Positions 1 to 4,611 of a stretch of 6,568 nucleotides of DNA are shown here, piece by piece. Position numbers and translations under genes: made by a program. Source of the DNA: Flavobacteriales bacterium (GTDB taxonomy: Bacteria > Bacteroidota > Bacteroidia > Flavobacteriales_E > Vicingaceae); assembly GCA_029262915.1 (NCBI GenBank), contig JAJCYN010000472.1, positions 1 to 6,568 on the forward strand, written 5' to 3'. Position 1 is the first letter of the stretch. Each line of letters begins with the position of its first letter. The notes under the pieces were generated by a model. The model was not told where the DNA came from. It did not search any database and was given only the letters and a program-made list of their open reading frames with translations.

Positions 1-2
1 AC

Positions 3-128
3 GGAATAAAATTAGCTTATGAATTAAAAAATAAAATTGGTTTTACTGCTGCTACTTTCGGAGCATTTAGTGGAAATTATGTTGCTCATTTAGGAACAGT
101 TAGCATCGGAATTTATAAAAAATGGTAG
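3..128 (+). CDS. C-terminal end of a probable outer-membrane beta-barrel protein (partial)
   Basis: This is the 3' end of a gene whose start lies left of the window. The frame is open from base 3 and encodes 41 residues before TAG at 126-128. The other two plus-strand frames hit stops within the first 20 bases. The peptide shows two or three amphipathic, beta-prone stretches: KIGFTAATFGAF, and the final TVSIGIYKKW, separated by polar turns. It ends in an aromatic residue (Trp), as the last strand of many outer-membrane barrels does. That C-terminal signature is the only basis for the functional call, so the family remains unidentified and a soluble beta-rich protein is not excluded. The stop codon touches the stop codon of the convergent phosphatase gene with no base between them. 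Confidence 0.55.
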   Translation, partial: GIKLAYELKNKIGFTAATFGAFSGNYVAHLGTVSIGIYKKW

Positions 129-1520
129 CTAAATTCTCACACCGATAACACATACATCATCTAATTGTTCTAAATTCCCTTTCCAATTTTCAAATAAATG
201 ATCTAACTCTTGCTCTTGCTCATACAAATCTTTATCAGAATTGCGAACCAACATTTCCTTAAAAGGTTTATATTTTAATTTCTTTCCCTTAGGCCCTCCA
301 AATTGATCGGCATAACCATCTGAAAAAATGTAAACCATATCTTCTTTTTGAAGCTGATATTCTTTATTTGTAAAAGGTTCTTGAGCTTCATAAGAACCTA
401 TTGGTTGCTTATCTCCCTTAATTTCATGGAGGTTTTTATTTCTAACAATGTAAACTGGGTTTTTAGCACCTGAAAAAGACAGCATCAATGTCTTAAAATT
501 AATAGCACATAACGCTACATCCATCCCATCTCTAATAATATTATCTGAATCGGAATGCATATTTACTGTTTTGAAAACTTCATTATTTAAGTAATCTAAT
601 GCTTTTGCTGGAGAATTTACATGTTGTTGCGTTATAGATTGATTAAATATTTTTAATCCTATTAAACTCATAAAAGCTCCAGGAACTCCATGACCAGTAC
701 AATCAGCTACACTATAAACAACCAATTTTTCATTATCGGATTCATTTTCTTTAGTAGTATTCAATTCTGAAATCCAATAAAAATCTCCACTAACAATGTC
801 TTTCGGTTTAAATATTATAAAAGAGTCTGGTAGTATTTTTTTAAATACTTCTACTGGTGGAATTAATGCACTTTGGATTCGTTTTGCATAATTTATACTA
901 TCAACTATTTCTGTGTTTTTTTCTTGTAATTCGTGTTTAGATTCTTCTAAAGCAAAACGAGCAACCAATTCTTTTTTGGTTAATCTAAACCTCATTCTGA
1001 TTAACAAAATAGAAAATATAGCTACAGAAAGAGTTAATAATCCCCCGTTTACCAATATCTCATCTGGGGATAAAGTACTATTAAAATAAAAGAAAATTGC
1101 ATTTGCAATTAAACTCGCCCCTACTATAAATATTGAGTAATAAACATGGTAAAACACAAACATTCCTGAACCAATAAACAGCGTCATATAAGCCATCGTA
1201 TGTTTTTGGAGATGTTCTGCATCCATCACACTCCACATATAAGCATTTTGAATGGAAATTAATAAAACAGGAATTACTCCCATTAGCTGAATGGAAATAT
1301 TTAGCTTTTTATGAAATAAAACTGTGATTAAACAAATAAAGGAAACGACAACTCTAAAAGTCAAAAATTCTTGCCAATACTCATAAATGTTAATGTAGTC
1401 AGTAACAAAAAATAACATATTAAATACTACAGCTACCCACAGAGTAATTTTATGGTATTTAAAAGCTGTCTTATCTATTTCGGGTTTCCAACTATTCCCT
1501 ATCGCTTTGATTGAAGTCAT
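129..1520 (-). CDS. Six-helix membrane protein with SpoIIE-type PP2C serine phosphatase domain
   Basis: This 463-residue protein probably dephosphorylates serine or threonine on a cytoplasmic regulatory partner, such as an anti-sigma-factor antagonist, in response to an envelope or membrane signal. The N-terminal half has about six hydrophobic segments, near residues 25-40, 55-70, 77-92, 108-124, 127-146 and 158-176. A charged, coiled-coil-like linker follows (about 178-215) and leads into INYAKRIQSALIPP, the usual entry to SpoIIE domains in Bacteroidota. The catalytic domain keeps the metal-binding aspartates: SGDFYW (D246), VADCTGHGVPGAF (D273), FSDGYADQFGG (D401) and LDDVCVIG (D454/D455). 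A short polar Asn/Glu-rich stretch (about 254-264) sits between the first two motifs. The chosen ATG (1520-1518) has only AT-rich sequence before it and no Shine-Dalgarno. It lies 33 bp downstream of xerD, which suggests co-transcription. The phosphatase assignment is firm; the signal and substrate are unknown. Confidence 0.92.
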   Translation of the reverse strand: MTSIKAIGNSWKPEIDKTAFKYHKITLWVAVVFNMLFFVTDYINIYEYWQEFLTFRVVVSFICLITVLFHKKLNISIQLMGVIPVLLISIQNAYMWSVMDAEHLQKHTMAYMTLFIGSGMFVFYHVYYSIFIVGASLIANAIFFYFNSTLSPDEILVNGGLLTLSVAIFSILLIRMRFRLTKKELVARFALEESKHELQEKNTEIVDSINYAKRIQSALIPPVEVFKKILPDSFIIFKPKDIVSGDFYWISELNTTKENESDNEKLVVYSVADCTGHGVPGAFMSLIGLKIFNQSITQQHVNSPAKALDYLNNEVFKTVNMHSDSDNIIRDGMDVALCAINFKTLMLSFSGAKNPVYIVRNKNLHEIKGDKQPIGSYEAQEPFTNKEYQLQKEDMVYIFSDGYADQFGGPKGKKLKYKPFKEMLVRNSDKDLYEQEQELDHLFENWKGNLEQLDDVCVIGVRI

Positions 1521-1553
1521 TAAATAATTTAAATTGATTCTAAATTAAGAAAA

Positions 1554-2459
1554 TTATTTGGCTCTAGGATGAAAATCTAAAATTGCTTGTCGCAAGTATT
1601 CTCGGTCTAAGTGAGTATAAATTTCTGTAGTAGTAATGGATTCATGTCCTAACATTTCTTGTATTGCTCTTAAATCAGCACCACCCTCTACTAAGTGTGT
1701 GGCAAAAGAATGTCTAAAGGTGTGTGGGCTTACCGTTTTAGTAATACCAGATTTTTCTGTCAATTGTTTAATAATGGTAAAAATCATTACTCGAGTCAAT
1801 TGTTTTCCTCTTCGATTTAAAAATAGTACATCTTCACTATCTTTATCAATATTATTCATGTGATTGCGCTTACTCTCAATATATGTATTGATGTGTTTTA
1901 TAGCAATACTCCCTATTGGTGTAATTCGTTCTTTATCTCCTTTTCCGATTACACGAATAAAACCCTCATCTAACAATAAGCCAGAAATTTTTAATGAGAC
2001 AAGTTCCGAAACTCTTAACCCACAGCTATATAAAGTTTCAAGCATTGCTTTATTTCGTTCTCCTTCAGGTTTACTTAAATCAACTGCACCAATAATTTCA
2101 TTAATCTCTTCTATACTTAGAACCTCTGGTAATTTTCTGCCAATTTTAGGAGATTCTAATAACTCTGTTGGTGCAACATTAATAATATCTTCCATCAATA
2201 AATATTTGTAAAACGCTTTTAATCCAGATAAAATTCGAGCTTGAGAACGAGCATTTAAACCAATTTCGCTAACCCATTGCAAAAAATCTTCAATCTGATT
2301 TTGTTCTACTTTTTCGGGGTTAACATCAATTTCTTTCAACTCCAAAAACTGTACAAATTTTTCTACATCACGTAAATAAGCTTCTATCGAATTAGAAGAT
2401 AATGAGCGTTCTAACTGTAAATAATTTTTAAAACCTTTTATGGTTGGTGTCCAGTTCAT
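1554..2459 (-). CDS. xerD: Site-specific tyrosine recombinase XerD (XerC/XerD family)
   Basis: A 301-residue tyrosine recombinase, the normal length for Xer proteins, which resolve chromosome dimers at dif next to the FtsK translocase. The N-terminal SAM-like core-binding domain spans about residues 4-90 (YLQLERSLSSNSIEAYLRD). The catalytic domain carries the full active site: R149 in GLRVSE, K173 in GKGDKER, H246 and R249 in SPHTFRH, H272 in LGHES, and nucleophile Y281 in EIYTHLD. The C-terminus ends HPRAK, like Xer proteins. Reading starts from ATG at 2459-2457. A GTG immediately before it (2462-2460) would add one residue, but ATG is preferred. XerD rather than XerC rests on overall resemblance and the aroQ neighbour, which I recall as common in flavobacteria; the sequence alone does not exclude XerC or an orphan Xer. 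It is probably the first gene of a two-gene unit with the phosphatase. Confidence 0.93.
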   Translation of the reverse strand: MNWTPTIKGFKNYLQLERSLSSNSIEAYLRDVEKFVQFLELKEIDVNPEKVEQNQIEDFLQWVSEIGLNARSQARILSGLKAFYKYLLMEDIINVAPTELLESPKIGRKLPEVLSIEEINEIIGAVDLSKPEGERNKAMLETLYSCGLRVSELVSLKISGLLLDEGFIRVIGKGDKERITPIGSIAIKHINTYIESKRNHMNNIDKDSEDVLFLNRRGKQLTRVMIFTIIKQLTEKSGITKTVSPHTFRHSFATHLVEGGADLRAIQEMLGHESITTTEIYTHLDREYLRQAILDFHPRAK

Positions 2460-2503
2460 CACGATGCCCGTGAAGGCAATTATTGAGTAGTTAATTCTAA
2501 TTA

Positions 2504-2511
2504 CAAATATA
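2504..2511 (-). promoter_or_regulatory. Putative -7 box of the xerD promoter
   Basis: On the minus strand this reads TATATTTG, an exact match to the Bacteroidota -7 consensus TAnnTTTG recognised by the phylum's primary sigma factor. A TTG that could serve as the -33 element lies at 2530-2528 on the same strand with a 16-bp spacer, slightly short of the usual spacing. Transcription would begin near 2497 and give a leader of roughly 35-40 nt before the xerD ATG. Confidence 0.5.
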
Positions 2512-2519
2512 TATCTTTG
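2512..2519 (+). promoter_or_regulatory. Putative -7 box of the aroQ promoter
   Basis: This reads TATCTTTG, an exact match to the Bacteroidota -7 consensus TAnnTTTG. No good TTTG -33 element is seen at the expected distance; TTAAT near 2491 is the nearest candidate. Initiation a few bases downstream would leave an aroQ leader of only about 10 nt, consistent with the absence of a Shine-Dalgarno before its ATG. The box touches the oppositely oriented xerD box at 2504-2511. Confidence 0.5.
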
Positions 2520-2536
2520 TCGAATAGCAATTTATA

Positions 2537-2962
2537 ATGAAGTTACTAATTATCAACGGTCCCAACTTAAACTTACTCGGTAAACGGGAAAAGTCTATTT
2601 ATGGTGAAAACTCTTTTGAGGATTATTACAGCTCTTTACAGGAAGAATTTAAAGCTGTTGATTTTGAATATTATCAAAGTAACGTTGAAGGTGAACTCAT
2701 CAATAAATTGCACGAAGTAGGTTTTAGTTATGATGCAATTATTATGAACGCTGGAGCTTATACACATACTTCTATTGGAATTGGAGATGCTATTGCTGGA
2801 ATAGAAACTCCGGTTATTGAAGTTCACATTTCTAATGTTTATGCGCGCGAGGAATACAGGCATCAATCCTTAATGGCAAAAAATTGTATTGGAGTAATTG
2901 CTGGAATGGGTTTAAATTCTTACCGATTAGCGATAGAACAATTTATCCATCTTAACAAATAA
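2537..2962 (+). CDS. aroQ: Type II 3-dehydroquinate dehydratase
   Basis: A 141-residue cytoplasmic enzyme that dehydrates 3-dehydroquinate to 3-dehydroshikimate, the third step of the shikimate pathway to aromatic amino acids and folate. Type II enzymes are usually dodecamers of about 140-150 residues, so this is full length. Family motifs are all present: GPNLNLLGKRE (8-18) with catalytic-loop R17 and catalytic Y22 in IYG, SNVEGELIN (48-56), NAGAYTHTS (71-79) with substrate-binding N71 and H77, and EVHISNVYAREEYRH (95-109) with E95, H97, R104 and R108. The only small departure is Val in place of the common His in the SNxEGE motif. Translation starts at ATG 2537 with no Shine-Dalgarno. The gene diverges from xerD, and its stop lies 3 bp before the left inverted repeat of the GIY-YIG unit. 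Confidence 0.97.
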   Translation: MKLLIINGPNLNLLGKREKSIYGENSFEDYYSSLQEEFKAVDFEYYQSNVEGELINKLHEVGFSYDAIIMNAGAYTHTSIGIGDAIAGIETPVIEVHISNVYAREEYRHQSLMAKNCIGVIAGMGLNSYRLAIEQFIHLNK

Positions 2963-2965
2963 CTA

Positions 2966-2991
2966 CGTCATTGCGAGGAACGAAGCAATCT
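2966..2991 (+). repeat. Left inverted repeat of the GIY-YIG unit
   Basis: This 26-bp sequence begins CGTCATTGCGAGGAACG and is the exact reverse complement of 3300-3325. Within it, ATTGC (2970-2974) and GCAAT (2985-2989) can pair around a 10-nt loop, which gives it a REP-like hairpin. It starts 3 bp after the aroQ stop codon and could also affect the 3' end of the aroQ transcript. Confidence 0.95.
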
Positions 2992-3008
2992 CATTCAAGC
3001 TAAGAAAA

Positions 3009-3323
3009 ATGGAACGAGGTGGCACAGTTTACATTTTAACAAACAAATACAATAAAGTACTTTATACTGTTATTGCCAGTGATCTTAAAAATAGAGTTTT
3101 TGAACATAAGGAAAAACTACATCTAAATAGTTTTACAGACAGATACAATGTAAACAAGTTAGTTTACTTTAAAGGATTCAATAATATAGAAAAAGTGATT
3201 GCTGAAGAAAAAAGAATAAAAGATGATTCAAGAGCAGAAAAAATCAAATTAATTGAATCTATTAATCCCGAATGGAATGATTTGTACAATCAATTATTAA
3301 GATTGCTTCGTTCCTCGCAATGA
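3009..3323 (+). CDS. Small GIY-YIG nuclease-family protein with altered YIG motif
   Basis: A 104-residue single-domain protein of the UvrC/URI-type GIY-YIG family. The GIY position is VYI (7-9) and the YIG position is YTV (19-21), followed by SDLKNRVFEHK (24-34) with the likely catalytic Arg R29. The likely metal-binding Glu is E67 in AEEKRIK, and the domain ends with the typical INPEWNDLY (85-93). Relatives usually have Gly where this protein has V21 and a Gly before SR where this one has DDSR (72-75), so activity may be reduced or lost even though the frame is intact. The last seven residues (RLLRSSQ) and the stop codon are encoded by the right inverted repeat. The start is ATG 3009, 17 bp after the left repeat, behind an A-rich stretch and without a strong Shine-Dalgarno. 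The substrate is unknown; the flanking repeats are the obvious candidate. Confidence 0.88.
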   Translation: MERGGTVYILTNKYNKVLYTVIASDLKNRVFEHKEKLHLNSFTDRYNVNKLVYFKGFNNIEKVIAEEKRIKDDSRAEKIKLIESINPEWNDLYNQLLRLLRSSQ

Positions 3324-3325
3324 CG
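3300..3325 (-). repeat. Right inverted repeat of the GIY-YIG unit, overlapping its coding end
   Basis: The plus strand reads AGATTGCTTCGTTCCTCGC onward to 3325, the exact reverse complement of 2966-2991. The internal hairpin arms are ATTGC (3302-3306) and GCAAT (3317-3321). The repeat encodes the last seven codons and TGA stop (3321-3323) of the GIY-YIG gene and ends 11 bp before the MFS start codon. Confidence 0.95.
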
Positions 3326-3336
3326 AAATCCAAAAA

Positions 3337-4521
3337 ATGACCGTAAGTTCAAATATTTGGAAACTCTACGTAATAAAAGCATCCAAATGGCTAATGTTAT
3401 TTATGCCTATCATTTGGTTGTTCTATGAAGAGAATGGATTAACCATTGCCGATTTATTCATCATTCAGAGTATTTATTCTGTTACCATTGCTTTAATTGA
3501 AATCCCTTCGGGTTATGTAGCTGATGTCTTAGGTAGAAAAAACGCTATGATAATTGGAACATTTTTTGGAATGCTCGGAATGATAGTCTATTCATATTCT
3601 TTTGGGTTTGAAGGATTTTTAATAGCAGCGCTTTGTTTAGGAATTGGACAGAGTTTTATTTCAGGTTCTGATACTGCAATAATGTATGATTCGCTATTGG
3701 AATTAAACAGAACAAAAGATTTTATAAAATTGGAAGGACGAACTATTTCTATGGGAAACTTAGCTGAAGCATTCGCGTTTATCGCGGGTGGACTATTGGC
3801 TGAAATAAGTTTAAGAACTCCTTTTTATTATCAAATTGGAATAGCATTTATAGGGTTTTTAACTGCCCTAATTTTAGTTGAACCAACAATGCACCGATTA
3901 GAAGATGGCAAAACAAAACCCTGGAAAAACATCAAAAAAATTATCCAGTTCTCCCTAAAAGAAAATAAAACGTTACGCTATTATATTTTTTATTCTTCTA
4001 TCATTGGAGCAGGAACATTAACAATGGCTTGGTTTAGTCAGCCTTATTTTATGTCAATCGGAATTGACAGTAAATTTTATTTCGGATTATTGGGTGCAGG
4101 ATTAAATTTAGCAGTGGCCATCCCATCTTTCTATGCACATAAAATTGAAGAAAGCATTAAGACTAAAACACTACTCATTATGATATTGGTATTAATTTGT
4201 AGCTGCTATTTTATAATAAGTTATTCCACTAGTTTGTGGGGCTTACTCATTTTATTACTTTTTTACATTACAAGAGGTGTTGCCACACCAGTTTTACGAG
4301 ATTATATGAATAGGCACATTCCTTCCGAAATGCGAGCAACAGTAATGTCCATCAGAAGTTTTATTATTCGTATTGTATTTGCTTCTGCCTCCCCATTTTT
4401 TGGATACGTAGCGGATGTTTATAGCTTACAGCAAGCAATACTCCTTTCTGGTATTTTATTCTTCGTTTTGGGTGGAATTACTTTACTTTTCTTACTCAGT
4501 AAAAATGTTAAAGCCTATTAA
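3337..4521 (+). CDS. Major facilitator superfamily transporter, efflux type
   Basis: A 394-residue inner-membrane secondary transporter with about twelve hydrophobic segments in two six-helix halves. They are joined by a charged cytoplasmic loop (about 183-213, HRLEDGKTKPWKNIKK), which is the usual MFS length and plan. The MFS motif A is clear between helices 2 and 3: GYVADVLGRK (59-68). SGSDTAIMYDSLLE (109-122) in the fourth helix region and IPSEMRATVMSIRSF (328-342) in the second half match the drug-efflux-like MFS group common in Firmicutes and Bacteroidota. The substrate cannot be read from the sequence, and a role in drug or metabolite export is inferred. The start ATG at 3337 follows an A-rich stretch, CAAAAAATG, 11 bp after the right inverted repeat. 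Without the GIY-YIG unit the gene would sit about 14 bp behind aroQ, so the two may once have formed an operon. The gene has no recognisable promoter of its own. Confidence 0.92.
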   Translation: MTVSSNIWKLYVIKASKWLMLFMPIIWLFYEENGLTIADLFIIQSIYSVTIALIEIPSGYVADVLGRKNAMIIGTFFGMLGMIVYSYSFGFEGFLIAALCLGIGQSFISGSDTAIMYDSLLELNRTKDFIKLEGRTISMGNLAEAFAFIAGGLLAEISLRTPFYYQIGIAFIGFLTALILVEPTMHRLEDGKTKPWKNIKKIIQFSLKENKTLRYYIFYSSIIGAGTLTMAWFSQPYFMSIGIDSKFYFGLLGAGLNLAVAIPSFYAHKIEESIKTKTLLIMILVLICSCYFIISYSTSLWGLLILLLFYITRGVATPVLRDYMNRHIPSEMRATVMSIRSFIIRIVFASASPFFGYVADVYSLQQAILLSGILFFVLGGITLLFLLSKNVKAY

Positions 4522-4578
4522 CTAATCGTTGTTAATTCTTTATCAAACAACAATTCTAAAATTTCTTAATACAGCTTA

Positions 4579-4598
4579 CTTTTACGCTATTGTAAAGG
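4579..4598 (+). promoter_or_regulatory. Small hairpin overlapping the likely ribosome binding site of the 4612 gene
   Basis: CTTTTAC (4579-4585) can pair with GTAAAGG (4592-4598) around a 6-nt loop, with one G-T pair. The right arm contains most of AAAGGA (4594-4599), the only Shine-Dalgarno-like sequence before the ATG at 4612, at a spacing of 12 nt. The stem is short and AT-rich, so a regulatory role is speculative. TACTTTTA at 4577-4584 also differs from the -7 consensus TAnnTTTG at one position, so this DNA could instead be part of a promoter. The rest of the 90-bp gap (4522-4611) shows nothing clear. Confidence 0.25.
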
Positions 4599-4611
4599 AA
4601 TTTAGTATTCA

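Larger units (their letters stand above)
2966..3325 (+). mobile_element. Compact REP-like unit: GIY-YIG gene bounded by perfect 26-bp inverted repeats
   Basis: A 360-bp unit made of a left repeat (2966-2991), a 17-bp leader, a GIY-YIG nuclease-family gene (3009-3323) and a right repeat (3300-3325) in inverted orientation. The two repeats are identical in reverse complement over 26 bp and about 50 percent GC, against a clearly AT-rich background. The unit occupies the aroQ-MFS junction: 3 bp separate it from the aroQ stop and 11 bp from the MFS start. This is the arrangement expected of a gene that mobilises or maintains its own flanking palindromes, as RAYT transposases do with REPs. No convincing target-site duplication is visible, and mobility is inferred, not shown. 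The core repeat, beginning GTCATTGCGAGG and ending CGAAGCAATC, resembles dispersed repeats I recall from several bacterial genomes. Confidence 0.6.

Noticed and set aside
1636..2211. Open frames on the plus strand opposite xerD (1636-1863 and 1864-2211).
   Set aside because: They lie wholly inside xerD, which has a complete active site and normal length. Their translations show no recognisable domain, so they are antisense shadows.
2460..2462. GTG start for xerD one codon upstream of the ATG.
   Set aside because: The adjacent ATG at 2459-2457 is the more usual start, and the difference is a single residue.
2636..2866. A 76-codon minus-strand open frame inside aroQ.
   Set aside because: It is contained in a clearly functional aroQ frame, has a low-complexity translation, and has no promoter or domain support.
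2966..3325. CRISPR array or classical IS element as explanation for the paired 26-bp repeats.
   Set aside because: There are only two copies, inverted and 308 bp apart, and no DDE, HUH or tyrosine transposase is encoded between them. The only gene is of the GIY-YIG family.
2954..3329. Target-site duplication flanking the inverted repeats (AAAT occurs on both sides).
   Set aside because: The left AAAT lies 5 bp from the repeat edge and the right one directly at the edge. In AT-rich DNA a 4-bp match at unequal distances is expected by chance.
4528..4551. Possible terminator after the MFS gene: GTTGTT (4528-4533) pairing with AACAAC (4546-4551).
   Set aside because: The stem is only 6 bp with two G-C pairs and a 12-nt loop, and no T-run follows it, so it is too weak to call.
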